Virus record (IMG/VR): IMGVR_UViG_3300012272_000008
Span: 1-35,480 of that record
Length of the DNA stretch: 35,480 nt
Direction: 5' to 3' (one strand)
Origin: a virus
Under the pieces are notes generated by a model. The model saw only the letters and a list, made by a program, of their open reading frames with translations. It was not told the origin of the DNA and did no database searches. The position numbers and the translations under genes are program-made. Positions 8,273 to 17,856 of this stretch are shown here, in pieces (position 1 is the stretch's first letter; every line of letters starts with the position of its first letter).

Positions 8273-10236
8273 TGCCAATTCGCTGGGAAACATTTCCTGT
8301 TGAACTCTCTGGGGGCCTTGTCTCTAACCTATCGAGGTTACAGCAAGGTCTAAAGATGCCTGGGTCAGCACGTCTCTTACAGAACTTTGAGCCGTCTACT
8401 CAGGGTGGTTACCGTCGTATCAATGGCTTCACTAAGTATGACGCTAACCCTGTGCCTGCGTACGGTTCTGTGGTAGCTCAAGGCTCTGGTCAAACTGGTA
8501 CTTCGTTCTTAGTAGCAGACGCACATGAGTCCCCTTCTAAAGGTGACACATTCACTGTAGCAGGAGTTACAGGGACGTACACGGTTACAGCTGTGTCTTT
8601 TAGTTCTGCCAACAAGTCAGCTACTTTAACAATCACACCTGCACTAGACTCTAGCCCTGCGGATAAAGCTGTGGTTACGTTTACCCTTGGTCAGTCACGC
8701 ATTGAAGGTGTGTACTACTCAGCAGCAGATAAGGTTGCTTACGTCCTCAGGGGTGGCGCAGTATGGCGTAGTGGTGGCTTAGGTTGGACTAAGGTAAACA
8801 CCCCAACTTATGGCTCCCCCCTTGTTTCTTCTGGTTCACAGTCAGGTACAACACTGTCTGTTGATGATGTTGTTTCAGTACCTCAAGTAGGCGACACCTT
8901 TAGTATAGACGGGGTAGAGCTTGTATACACTGTAACAGAGTTACCCACTGTTTCTTCTGGAACAGCTACCCTAACTATTGCACCTGCTCTTGCGTCCTCA
9001 CCAGCAGACAACGCCGCTGTTACATTTCTAAGTTCTTCCCACACAGGAGGAACAAGAGCAAGGTTCAAAGAGTTTAACTTTGACGGTACATTTAAGACTG
9101 CTATGGTAGACTCAACTAATAACCCAGTTGTCTTTACGAACTCTACTTATAAAAAGATACAAGGTGTTTCTGACCTTACAGGTGCTCAGTTTGTGGAGGA
9201 GTTTAAGAACCATCTCTTCTTTGCTAAAGAGGACCTAGTATCTTACAGTGCTCCTTTTGCAGAAGAAGACTTCGCGAGTGCTAACGGAGCAGGGAGTTAT
9301 AGGTTACCCTCTAGTTGCTCAGGGTTAATTACCTTTAGAGAGCAGCTAATTAACTTCTCTCAAACAGATATACGTAAACTCCTTGGTGCAAGCCAGTCTG
9401 ACTTTACACTAACCTCTGTAACAAATGACTTAGGGTGCGTAGCAGGTGATACGGTACAAGAAGTCGGTGGTGATGTAATTTTTCTAGGGCCAGACGGTAT
9501 TAGGTTTCTTGGTGCTACTGAACGTATTGGCGACTTTAACCTTTCGTCGGCATCACGCCAAATACAAAAAGACGTAGTGTCCTACATCGAAACCTCTGCT
9601 GAGTACACCTCAACTGTTATTAGAGAGAAGAACCAGTACCGTATCTTTAAGTATAAACGAAACTTAAGTAAAGAAAACTCTGTAAGCTACATAGGTGTTC
9701 AGTTCCTAGACCAGAACTCACAGAGTATAAACTGGGGAACCTCTCAGGGTATTAAAGCTTACAGGTCTTCGTCTACATACGTAGCGGATGCAGAGGTTTC
9801 TTTGTTTAGTAACGACGATGAACACGTATACCTTTTAGAGTCTGGGAGTACATTTGATGGTGAACCTATTGTAAGTTTTTACTACACACCCTTTATGGCT
9901 GTATCTGATCCTGCTATTCGTAAGACAGCCTATAAGGTGGACACATACTTTGACCCTGAGGGTTCTGTGTCTGGTACTCTCACTTTGAGGTACGACTTTA
10001 ATAAACCAGGAAAGATACAACCTGTATCACTCCCGTTAGTAGGTGGGGGGTTTTTCTCAAAGTACGGTGCAGCTATATACGGTGTAGACACTTACGGTGG
10101 TAACCCTGACACCTCTGTAAAAAAGGGAGTAGTGGGTTCTTTTTTTACAGTAAGTTTACAGTACGAGTTTGAAGGTGGACCTCCTTTTGTACTAGACACA
10201 GCAATACTTGAATACTCAAATGAAGACAGGAAATAA
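8272..10236 (+). CDS. Tail tubular protein B (nozzle)
   Basis: 654 residues. The N-terminus (WETFPVELSGGLVSNLSRL, then RRINGFTKYD) and the VRGGAVWR/AFVEE-type central region resemble the nozzle protein of T7-like tails (gp12 type). Residues ~65-145 and ~180-260 are two copies of one domain: each has GTSF/GTTL, GDTF, a YTVT strand and a TLTI-PALxSSPADxAxVTF end, pointing to an internal duplication that inserts two similar beta domains. Its gene follows tubular protein A directly. Confidence 0.8.
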   Translation: MPIRWETFPVELSGGLVSNLSRLQQGLKMPGSARLLQNFEPSTQGGYRRINGFTKYDANPVPAYGSVVAQGSGQTGTSFLVADAHESPSKGDTFTVAGVTGTYTVTAVSFSSANKSATLTITPALDSSPADKAVVTFTLGQSRIEGVYYSAADKVAYVLRGGAVWRSGGLGWTKVNTPTYGSPLVSSGSQSGTTLSVDDVVSVPQVGDTFSIDGVELVYTVTELPTVSSGTATLTIAPALASSPADNAAVTFLSSSHTGGTRARFKEFNFDGTFKTAMVDSTNNPVVFTNSTYKKIQGVSDLTGAQFVEEFKNHLFFAKEDLVSYSAPFAEEDFASANGAGSYRLPSSCSGLITFREQLINFSQTDIRKLLGASQSDFTLTSVTNDLGCVAGDTVQEVGGDVIFLGPDGIRFLGATERIGDFNLSSASRQIQKDVVSYIETSAEYTSTVIREKNQYRIFKYKRNLSKENSVSYIGVQFLDQNSQSINWGTSQGIKAYRSSSTYVADAEVSLFSNDDEHVYLLESGSTFDGEPIVSFYYTPFMAVSDPAIRKTAYKVDTYFDPEGSVSGTLTLRYDFNKPGKIQPVSLPLVGGGFFSKYGAAIYGVDTYGGNPDTSVKKGVVGSFFTVSLQYEFEGGPPFVLDTAILEYSNEDRK

Positions 10237-10237
10237 A

Positions 10238-13102
10238 ATGGGAACTGGTTACGTTAGAAACGACACAACAAATAACATTGCGAACGGAGGTGTCATCAAT
10301 GCCACTGACCTAGACGGTGAGTTCGATGCTATCCTCGCTGCTTTTGTAGCTTCGACAGGACACACACACAATGGTACTCCGTCAGAAGGTGGAGCTATTA
10401 CTGTGTTTGGTCCTGTTCAAGACTTTGTAGGGGGGCCAAGTGACTTTTCCCCTAAGACTGACAGCACGTATGACCTAGGTAAAACAGCAGTACGCTGGAG
10501 GACAGCTTATGTTGACGACCTCAATATTACAACAAACATTGTGGTTGGTGGGACAGTTGACGGAAGGGACGTAGCTGCTGACGGCTCTAAGCTTGACCTA
10601 GTTGAAGCCTCTGCTGATGTCACAGACACAGCTAACGTAGCTGCTGCTGGTGCTCTTATGGACTCAGAAGTAGACGTAGACATCAAGACTCTTACTCTCC
10701 CTCCTAACACAACTATTAGTTCCTTTGGTAAAACTCTCGTAGGCGATGCAGACGCGGAAGAGATGCGAACTACGCTGAACCTGCAATCCCTTCGAAGCGA
10801 AGGTCTTTCGAGTCTTAACTTAGGCCTCTACGGTAGCGGTGATCGACCGTCATTCATAGACTTTCATTCATACGGTGAGGCTCTGTCGGGTGCTTTTGGC
10901 GCGCGTTTAGGGCGTGCTCCCGGTACAAACGGGGATTTATTCCTATCAAACGTAGGTGCGGGGCACGTAAGAGTAAATACCAGCGGTAGTTTTCTGGTAA
11001 ATGGTGATTTTTCTGGAGCACCTTACGCCAGTAGAGCTGCTGCACTTACAGCTATTCCAGAACTACCCTCTACCGTACAGCATATCTCTTGGGTTACACC
11101 TCAGGGTGAGTTGATTGGTGTGCGCCGTGTAGCTTCATCTACACTAATCCCCGACATGTCTGGGTGGGAACCTGATACACAGCAAAATGCGTTTTTCGAA
11201 CATTGGGGTCTAGAACCTCGACGTATAGAAAAACATGAGTTTAGATTTTCACCCCCTGCCACAGTCGGTACTATCATGGCGTCACAGCCTGACACTGCGG
11301 CCCAGCTAAACCACATCTTTACTAGGTTTACCGGGAGTATCAACCTCACCGGATTTCTGCGAATTGACAGCAGTATCACCATTGGTAGTAGCGTGCAGAT
11401 TGTGCCCTTGGCAGGGCAGCGTCGAAATTGCGGTTTTGCAATCCTGTCCAACTTTGACATGTCAACCGATCACTGCATTTACACACAACCTGCGGAACCG
11501 GGCGCTACCCTCGGTGGCTTTACTATTTACATGGACCAACCTTCTTCCCCGGACAGTCGCGATGATCTAATCCGCTATCCGTGGGCGCTACAATACGGAG
11601 ACAACGCGCGAGGCACCCTTAGACAACTGCGAATTGTTGGGGCAATCAATGGTATCGACGCGCGGGACTCCTCTAGGATTTCTAATCCAGGCGGCACAGT
11701 CTTTGAAGACAACGAACTGTGTTGTTTTGGAGAAAGCCTATTTATCGACGGGGCGTTTGACTTTGTAACGGTTAGAGGCAACCGCTCGTGGTCGTTTGAG
11801 ATCACTGGTTTTCCTAATTTGCGTTCTATTTTTGAAGATGGACGCACTGTAGGTTTCCGTGGGGAAAAAGTTGATGGGCTAAACGCTAGTGGAATCATGA
11901 ACCACAAGACTCGTATGGTTCTCGGACGCGAACAACAACTAGAACTGAGATGCACTGGTGACGTAGGGTGGTTGTCTCGGGGTGAGACCCTGACCCAAGC
12001 AACCAGTGGCGCAACAGGTGTCTTAGTGGACGTGATAGCGGGGCCAAGAACGGTTCTTCGCCTAAGAGGTACTACAGGTACATTCAATACAACTGACACT
12101 ATCACAGGATCAGTGTCTGGAGCATTGGGGGCTAACTCCGTTCTGACGGCTGTAACTGCTCGCAATAATATACCTTCCACTGACATTACATACCAAGTAG
12201 CACTAGCGTCGATGGATGCACCGGGATCGTATCTGGAATTGCGCGGCGGGAAATCGACGATACTCGGGTTTTATTCCAGCAAGATAGAGGGAGAAAGCCA
12301 GCCAACTATTCTGGTAGCTGGGGGCGATCATACAATGTATGGTGCTGATATTCGATCCAGTACACCAGACGCGATTTTGTTCTTGAATGGAGTCTTGCGT
12401 CTTAACGGAGGTAGACTACAAAGTGAATTAGTTACAGGATCGTTTGCTACTGTCGGTGCTGGGCAACTCACTATTAACGCGGCAACGTTTCTATGGCCTA
12501 CTACAGGTACCCGTTCTGACCCGTTCATTCGTCAGTTAACAGGAGGGCAGCTTTCGGTTACAAATTGCGATACAGGGCAAATGACAACAGCGGGTGTTGC
12601 GATCAGTTACCAGTCGGATCACATATTTAACAACTGTGTAAACAACCGCATGGTTCCACACTCCATTGGGTTTAACCCCGCATGGACGTTGGGGCGCTAC
12701 GAAAGCGAAGGCGCTCGGAGTGTAAACCGTCGGTCATTTGTTGGTGCCAGTATTACCTCGTTAAATGTTGATTCTATAAACGGCTCGTCTTTTGTAGCTT
12801 TAGGTTCAGCCCCAGTTTACGGTGTCAGAGCATGGGGTAACTTTAACGGTGTTGATGGCACAGCAAGAGCGTTTGGTAACCTAGCTATATCCCGAAGTGC
12901 AATTGGTAACTTTACATTCACGATGGCAACCGCCATGCCTGATGCAAATTATTCGGTTAACGTTTCGTCCAGCGCAAGTACAGGTCTCCCGGTATTTGGT
13001 ACAACAATTATATCAACTACTCAATTCGTTATTGCCGTTAGGAATTCTGACACCGGAGCAGTAGTAAACCCAGAGAACATTTTTGTACAGGTGGTACGCT
13101 AA
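10238..13102 (+). CDS. Tail fibre/spike, receptor-binding candidate
   Basis: 954 residues. The start at 10238 is chosen because AGGAA lies five bases upstream and typical fibre N-terminal sequence (GTGYVRNDTTNNIANGGVIN) begins there; an in-frame ATG at 10208 overlaps the previous gene. The N-terminal ~130 residues, including a DGRDVAADGSKLD segment, would attach to the tail. The middle is beta-rich and consistent with a beta-helix spike. The last ~90 residues form a separate beta domain. From about 10,890 to 12,740 the DNA is richer in CGCG/GCGC than its neighbours, suggesting an exchanged receptor-binding module. Confidence 0.72.
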   Translation: MGTGYVRNDTTNNIANGGVINATDLDGEFDAILAAFVASTGHTHNGTPSEGGAITVFGPVQDFVGGPSDFSPKTDSTYDLGKTAVRWRTAYVDDLNITTNIVVGGTVDGRDVAADGSKLDLVEASADVTDTANVAAAGALMDSEVDVDIKTLTLPPNTTISSFGKTLVGDADAEEMRTTLNLQSLRSEGLSSLNLGLYGSGDRPSFIDFHSYGEALSGAFGARLGRAPGTNGDLFLSNVGAGHVRVNTSGSFLVNGDFSGAPYASRAAALTAIPELPSTVQHISWVTPQGELIGVRRVASSTLIPDMSGWEPDTQQNAFFEHWGLEPRRIEKHEFRFSPPATVGTIMASQPDTAAQLNHIFTRFTGSINLTGFLRIDSSITIGSSVQIVPLAGQRRNCGFAILSNFDMSTDHCIYTQPAEPGATLGGFTIYMDQPSSPDSRDDLIRYPWALQYGDNARGTLRQLRIVGAINGIDARDSSRISNPGGTVFEDNELCCFGESLFIDGAFDFVTVRGNRSWSFEITGFPNLRSIFEDGRTVGFRGEKVDGLNASGIMNHKTRMVLGREQQLELRCTGDVGWLSRGETLTQATSGATGVLVDVIAGPRTVLRLRGTTGTFNTTDTITGSVSGALGANSVLTAVTARNNIPSTDITYQVALASMDAPGSYLELRGGKSTILGFYSSKIEGESQPTILVAGGDHTMYGADIRSSTPDAILFLNGVLRLNGGRLQSELVTGSFATVGAGQLTINAATFLWPTTGTRSDPFIRQLTGGQLSVTNCDTGQMTTAGVAISYQSDHIFNNCVNNRMVPHSIGFNPAWTLGRYESEGARSVNRRSFVGASITSLNVDSINGSSFVALGSAPVYGVRAWGNFNGVDGTARAFGNLAISRSAIGNFTFTMATAMPDANYSVNVSSSASTGLPVFGTTIISTTQFVIAVRNSDTGAVVNPENIFVQVVR

Positions 13103-13118
13103 TGTTAGTTAATAGCTC

Positions 13119-13147
13119 TTGTAAAGAAAGCAACAATGGACTATACT
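13119..13147 (+). promoter_or_regulatory. Possible sigma70-like promoter before the internal-protein genes
   Basis: TTGTAA (13119-13124), a 17-nt spacer, and TATACT (13142-13147) lie in the 68-nt gap after the fibre gene. The -35 matches four of six bases and the -10 five of six. It would drive the ejection-protein genes separately from the fibre. Confidence 0.4.
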
Positions 13148-13170
13148 AAGTCACAAAGAGGTTACAGCTA

Positions 13171-14451
13171 ATGTCAGTCGCAACTATTCAGGCCCAACTT
13201 AACTCCCTAACACCACAGCTTGTGACTAACCCGTCGCTACAGCCGCAGGTTGACCAGTTGATTATTGACCTGCAAACTGCTGAGCAGGAAGAAACTGCTG
13301 CTAACGCTGTAGTACGGGAGGAGGTTCAACAAGCTCAACAAGGTATGGTTGTTAAAGCTAATACCGCCCCAGGTACTCTTGCTGCACAAACCCCTGTGGC
13401 AACTACAGCTATTACCCCTGGTCAACTTATAGACACGGCTATTGGTCAAGCTCCGGTTGCACCTGTTGCTGCTACAGAAACAGTAGCTCCTGTTGATATT
13501 AAATCTGCTGAAGTACCTGAACCTCTTGTCACTAATACGATGGAAGCTGCTCTTGCTTCCGCTGAGGCAGAAGGCATCATTGATAGTGTTGAGGCTGCTA
13601 CTGCTGAACCCTCTGCCAAAGCTACAGTCCAAGGTCAGCTCACTAAACTAATGCAGGACTTTGAAGGTGGAGAGACTCCTGTGTGGGCCTCAGGGGCAAT
13701 GCGGCAAGCTATGGGTGTCATGCAGTCTCGTGGCATGGGGGCCTCCAGTATTGCTGGTGCTGCTGTCGTACAGGCCGCTATGGAGTCAGCCATTGGTATA
13801 GCTTCTCAAGATGCAAACACTACTGCACAGTTTGAGATGCAAAACCTAAACAACGAACAACAGACTACTATCTTTAAAACTCAACAGAGACTTGCTTCCT
13901 TGTTTACTGACCAAGCTGCAACCAATGCTTCCCTTCAGTTTAATGCTACAAGCAAGAATCAAACAGATCAGTTCTTCTCTAACCTCCAAGCCTCTGCTTC
14001 ACAGTTCAATGCTGCTCAGGTAAATGCTATTATGCAGTTTAACTCTGGGGAAACTAACGCAATGGAGAAGTTTAACACAACAATTACAGCTCAGAGAGAT
14101 CAGTTTAATGCTCAGAACTCTCTTGTCATTTCTCAGTCTAATGCTCAGTGGCGTCAAACAGTAGCTACTGCCAGTACTGCTGCTCAGAACATTTCTAACC
14201 TAGAGTATACAAAGAACACCAACGCTATCACTGGTGCAGCTCTTGATCAGATTTGGCAGAGGGAACGAGACCTGATGGACTTTGCTTTCAAAGGTTCTGA
14301 AAGTCAGCTGGACCGTGCTAACTCTATCATGCTTGCAAAACTAGGTGATAAAGGTCAGCTAGAGGCTCTAAAACTACAAGAGGAGATGGCGGATGATAGA
14401 CAGACCAGTGCTTTCTTAGGTAGCATCGCAAGCAGACTCCTATTTGGATAA
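13171..14451 (+). CDS. Internal virion protein (gp14-like position)
   Basis: 426 residues, Ala/Gln/Asn/Thr-rich and almost wholly helical with no enzymatic motif. The first ~130 residues are low-complexity Ala/Pro/Val; the centre has SRGMGASSIAGAAVVQAAME followed by long Gln/Asn helices (QFEMQNLNNEQQ, QFNAAQVNAIMQFN). Similar helical proteins occupy the place of the smallest T7 core protein, which takes part in the ejection channel. The ribosome site is GAGG; the start codon ATG shares bases with an upstream TAA. Confidence 0.6.
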   Translation: MSVATIQAQLNSLTPQLVTNPSLQPQVDQLIIDLQTAEQEETAANAVVREEVQQAQQGMVVKANTAPGTLAAQTPVATTAITPGQLIDTAIGQAPVAPVAATETVAPVDIKSAEVPEPLVTNTMEAALASAEAEGIIDSVEAATAEPSAKATVQGQLTKLMQDFEGGETPVWASGAMRQAMGVMQSRGMGASSIAGAAVVQAAMESAIGIASQDANTTAQFEMQNLNNEQQTTIFKTQQRLASLFTDQAATNASLQFNATSKNQTDQFFSNLQASASQFNAAQVNAIMQFNSGETNAMEKFNTTITAQRDQFNAQNSLVISQSNAQWRQTVATASTAAQNISNLEYTKNTNAITGAALDQIWQRERDLMDFAFKGSESQLDRANSIMLAKLGDKGQLEALKLQEEMADDRQTSAFLGSIASRLLFG

Positions 14452-14461
14452 GGAATAGAAG

Positions 14462-15277
14462 ATGATCGAGAACTCAATCAAACAGTTTCGTGCACGCAGA
14501 AACTCTAACTACAACAGAGTAGACACCGTGTCTGCCTCTAAGGAGCGTCGTGGTTTGGCTCAACGTCAAATTGCTAGGTCACAGGACGAGACTAGTCGCG
14601 CGCTCCAACGAGCAGGTAAAGCACAGGAAGCGCAGTACAACCCTGCGGAGAGGGTGAACTCATGGGCTGGGGAGATTGAAGCTTTACGTGCTGAGAGAGC
14701 AAGCAGAGAGCAAAGCACTACAGGCGCTATGGACGTGAATCCTATTGAGACTAACTCTGGTGGTCGTCGCCCTGCTACACGCTGGGACGAGAGCCAAGGT
14801 AGACCTGGTGGAGCTGGCGGACGTACAGGCGCTGAGGATTACCTTGGTCGTCCACTGTCAGACGTTGAGTGGGACCAACTGCTTCGGACTACATACTCTG
14901 AGGCGTCTAGTAACCCTAATGAGCAAGCTGCTGTCATGTCCGTTATCTTAAACAGAGTTAAGAACGGTCAGTGGGGTGATACAGTTACGAGTGTAGTACA
15001 AGCACGTAACCAGTTCCAAGCTGTCACAGGCACAGCTAACAATCCTGGTCCAAGTGACATGTATCGAACCTTTAACAACAACGGTGAAGACCTTAACACC
15101 TTTGAGTCCACCATCACTCCTCTTTTGTCTAACTATGCAGAGCAGAACTGGTTGAACTTTACAGCGGCTAACCGAGCTGCTTACGGAGAAGGAACCAACG
15201 TAGGTTTCCTTGACGACCTTACTTCGGCACAGGACTCAATGCTTATCGGGCAAACAATGTTTGGAACTATAAAATGA
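14462..15277 (+). CDS. Internal virion protein with SleB-like cell-wall hydrolase domain
   Basis: 271 residues. Residues 1-130 are basic, Gln-rich and helical. Residues ~140-215 match the Hydrolase_2/SleB pattern: LLRTTYSEASSNPNEQAAVM, VILNRVKNG, VVQARNQFQAV, with the Glu of YSEAS as the likely catalytic acid. This fold cleaves peptidoglycan glycan strands. Inside a block of ejection proteins it would open a hole in the wall at infection, as the transglycosylase of T7 gp16 does, here as a separate small protein. The ribosome site is AAGGAATAG. The stop overlaps the next start (ATGA). Confidence 0.72.
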   Translation: MIENSIKQFRARRNSNYNRVDTVSASKERRGLAQRQIARSQDETSRALQRAGKAQEAQYNPAERVNSWAGEIEALRAERASREQSTTGAMDVNPIETNSGGRRPATRWDESQGRPGGAGGRTGAEDYLGRPLSDVEWDQLLRTTYSEASSNPNEQAAVMSVILNRVKNGQWGDTVTSVVQARNQFQAVTGTANNPGPSDMYRTFNNNGEDLNTFESTITPLLSNYAEQNWLNFTAANRAAYGEGTNVGFLDDLTSAQDSMLIGQTMFGTIK

Positions 15278-15783
15278 AACAATTTGATGCACCGATCCCT
15301 GGTCAGTCTCTAACGAACGAACCTAAGAACGCACCTTGGGAGCGACCACCTGAGACTTCTAATCCAGATGAAGCTATCGTTCATCACCTCACACGTATTG
15401 GTACTCCTAAGGTTCTCAACAGTATCCTGGATGGTGTTGGACAGGGCTTACCTGTATCCATGCTTACAGAGTTAGTGCTCACAGGTGCCGTAGCCCAAGG
15501 CATCCACAGCATTGACATCTCTATGATGATTGCACCGGTTATCCAAGACTACATTGTTAACCTGCTAGAGGAAGAAGATGTAGAGTTCAAAGAGTTCTTT
15601 GAAGAAGATAACGATGACGACGTACTTAAGAGTATCGCTTTGTCTGGTGCTATTTCTGGTCTAAAGGAGAGTAAACTCAAAGGTGATGACACGGAGTCAG
15701 CTATGAAGGCTGAGCCTGAGGTTGAGATGATGGTGGAAGATAAACCTAAGCGTGGTGGCTTGATGTCACGGAAGGAAGTATAA
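15274..15783 (+). CDS. Conserved-type virion protein with FDAPIPGQSL start
   Basis: 169 residues. It begins MKQFDAPIPGQSLTNEPKNA with a WERPPE block, has a central hydrophobic helical part, and an acidic stretch (EEEDVEFKEFFEEDNDDDD-like) at ~100-115. The C-terminus is basic and carries GGLMSRK, close to the GGLVSK motif of the 844-residue protein. It is coupled on both sides (ATGA before, TAATG after). It is presumed to be an internal virion protein or an assembly chaperone for its neighbours. Confidence 0.5.
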   Translation: MKQFDAPIPGQSLTNEPKNAPWERPPETSNPDEAIVHHLTRIGTPKVLNSILDGVGQGLPVSMLTELVLTGAVAQGIHSIDISMMIAPVIQDYIVNLLEEEDVEFKEFFEEDNDDDVLKSIALSGAISGLKESKLKGDDTESAMKAEPEVEMMVEDKPKRGGLMSRKEV

Positions 15784-17852
15784 TGGGGTTTTCAGCAGCA
15801 GGGTTCTTTGGTCAGCTCAATAATGACATCACAGATCAGAAGCAATACATCCGTGCTCGTGTAGACGAGGACCGTACATACCTACGTGAGCAGGGTCTCA
15901 AACGTCAAGCTGGTATCCAAGAGCAACGTAGTGCTTACGAACGAGCAGCTACTAGTCTTATCCGCCGTGGTGCTGATGAGCGTACAGTCCTTGGTACACT
16001 GGAGATGGACCCCCAAGGGTTGATGATGGTGTACTCTGACACTAAAGATGATAACAGAATTACAGGAAACAACCTTAACGATATGATGTCTATCGCTGCT
16101 GACTACCGTAGCGAGGCCTCTATGGAGGAAATCCTTGCTTCAATCCTACCTACTGCCCAAGCTATGCCTAATGATACAGACCCAGTGACATCTCGTCGTA
16201 GGTCTATTGGTTCGTGGCTTGGACTCAACGTTGATGAAGCTCTGTCTAACGAAGTATACAACCGACAGATTGTTGGAGGTATGACTGGTGACCAGATTAT
16301 GGCTAGTCTGAACCTACCTATTCAGGCTCAAGGTTCTAACGAAGGTGGAGTGACTTACGACTTTACAGCTGCTGTTCCTGCTGAGCCTATGAGAGCTGCT
16401 GACTTCCGAGCGCACATGCAAACTGTTAACGATGATTATAACCTTGAAGGTATGATCCAGGAGTTGCAAGCTAGCAAAGTTCCTGGTTTAGAAGAAGGTG
16501 AACTACAGACTATCAACGCTCGGATTAAAGGTCTTGAAGAGGCTGATGATCTAAATGGGGTCCTACGTCTGAACGCTATTCTCGACCTAGGTATAGCTCC
16601 TGGTCCTAACACGACTATGCTTGCCGATACACTTGGGACACGACTCTTCGACCCTCTTCAAGGGTTCTCCTCTAGCTCTCTCTCAATACTCCTAGGAGCT
16701 CCAGAGGATACGTCTGACGGCGCTGTGAATGCCAGTGGTGTTCCTGGAGACCCAGTTGTTGATCCTAGTGGTGTGCCTGGAGACCCAGTTGTTGATCCTA
16801 GTGGTGTGCCTGGAGACCCAGTTGTTGATCCTAGTGGTGTGCCTGGAGACCCCGCAGGTTTACCTGATAAAGAAGTAGAAGCTCTACCCCTCGACACCCC
16901 TGCTATCCCTGTTACTGAGGGTAACATTGACCAATTTGTTGACAGCTACTTTGCTGCTCACCCAGGCTCGTTCGGCATCCATGTTTTGTTTGAAGGAGGT
17001 ACACAGCCTGTCCTAGTTACACCAGACATGGCCGTAGAGAGTGAAACACCGGACCTAGAGTTTTATAAGTCTGTCATTCCTGACCAAACAGATTTCTTTG
17101 GTAGGGTAATAACCACCACACCTTTATCAACTTACGAAGCTAAAGCTCCGGTAGAACAAGACACCCCGGTTACCTTAGGTACAGATGCTAGTGGTATGCG
17201 TCCTCGTTCAAGACCCGGCCAGGAACCTCTTGCTGTCCTTGAAGAAGCAGTAAGCAGTATGCGTCCTCGTTTAAGACCAGATCAACTGGGCCAGACAGAC
17301 CAAAGACCTGAGTCTGCTGTAGTGTCTGCTGTACTATCCGACATAGAGGAGATAAACAGTCCTGAGTTTGAGGAGGTATTCATTGCTCTTTTACGTGAAG
17401 AAGACTTAAACGTTAGAGATGAACTGATTACTTCTGCTGTAGGCACCCTTAGGACTCTAGAGACTGTACCTGAAAACATAGAGACTTTGCTTTTGCTCTT
17501 AGACACTCTTCGTCAACCAGTCAGACGTAATCCTTTAACAGGACCTGGTCGTGCTCCTACGCAGCCAACCATGTGGCAGGCACCTAACGAAGACAGGAAT
17601 GACCCTGTTAGTATACCGGCGGATAAGAACTTTGATGATGACTTCAATAGAGTAGCTCCCACAGGCCCAGGGTCTGGACTTGACGAGTTGGTAAATATAT
17701 ACTATGATACCCTCGTAAACCAAGACGCAAGGGGTGGTCCTCCAAGCCCTGCTCGTTCTCTCGAAGGTTCGGGTGTAAACCAGTTAGTTAACAGCTACTA
17801 CGACTTGCTTGTTAACGAGGACATACGACGAAACAGTTCAAATACAAGGTGA
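15783..17852 (+). CDS. Large internal virion protein with repeat linker
   Basis: 689 residues. The N-terminal ~300 residues are helical (GFFGQLNNDITDQKQYIRAR onward). A Pro/Gly linker of four SGVPGDPVVDP units follows, then two SxMRPRxRP segments, and three related motifs: NIDQFVDSYF, LDELVNIYYDTLVN and VNQLVNSYYDLLVN, the last two near the C-terminus. Gene order suggests the middle-sized ejection protein (gp15 position). The ribosome site is AAGGAAG; the start shares TAATG with the previous stop. No enzyme motif is seen. Confidence 0.55.
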   Translation: MGFSAAGFFGQLNNDITDQKQYIRARVDEDRTYLREQGLKRQAGIQEQRSAYERAATSLIRRGADERTVLGTLEMDPQGLMMVYSDTKDDNRITGNNLNDMMSIAADYRSEASMEEILASILPTAQAMPNDTDPVTSRRRSIGSWLGLNVDEALSNEVYNRQIVGGMTGDQIMASLNLPIQAQGSNEGGVTYDFTAAVPAEPMRAADFRAHMQTVNDDYNLEGMIQELQASKVPGLEEGELQTINARIKGLEEADDLNGVLRLNAILDLGIAPGPNTTMLADTLGTRLFDPLQGFSSSSLSILLGAPEDTSDGAVNASGVPGDPVVDPSGVPGDPVVDPSGVPGDPVVDPSGVPGDPAGLPDKEVEALPLDTPAIPVTEGNIDQFVDSYFAAHPGSFGIHVLFEGGTQPVLVTPDMAVESETPDLEFYKSVIPDQTDFFGRVITTTPLSTYEAKAPVEQDTPVTLGTDASGMRPRSRPGQEPLAVLEEAVSSMRPRLRPDQLGQTDQRPESAVVSAVLSDIEEINSPEFEEVFIALLREEDLNVRDELITSAVGTLRTLETVPENIETLLLLLDTLRQPVRRNPLTGPGRAPTQPTMWQAPNEDRNDPVSIPADKNFDDDFNRVAPTGPGSGLDELVNIYYDTLVNQDARGGPPSPARSLEGSGVNQLVNSYYDLLVNEDIRRNSSNTR
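16734..16859 (+). repeat. 33-bp tandem repeat in a virion gene
   Basis: Almost identical 33-bp units begin at 16734, 16767, 16800 and 16833 (the last is partial), encoding SGVPGDPVVDP. Units differ at one or two bases, so the array is young and likely to vary in copy number. It encodes a flexible Pro/Gly linker. Confidence 0.9.
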
Positions 17853-17856
17853 ATAG

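Noticed and set aside
13136-13171. An 11-residue frame MDYTKSQRGYS ending in TAATG on the next gene
   Set aside because: No ribosome site; too short to support as a gene. It overlaps a possible promoter -10.
16734-16859. 33-bp repeat as a CRISPR array
   Set aside because: The units are contiguous, without spacers, and in frame within a virion gene.
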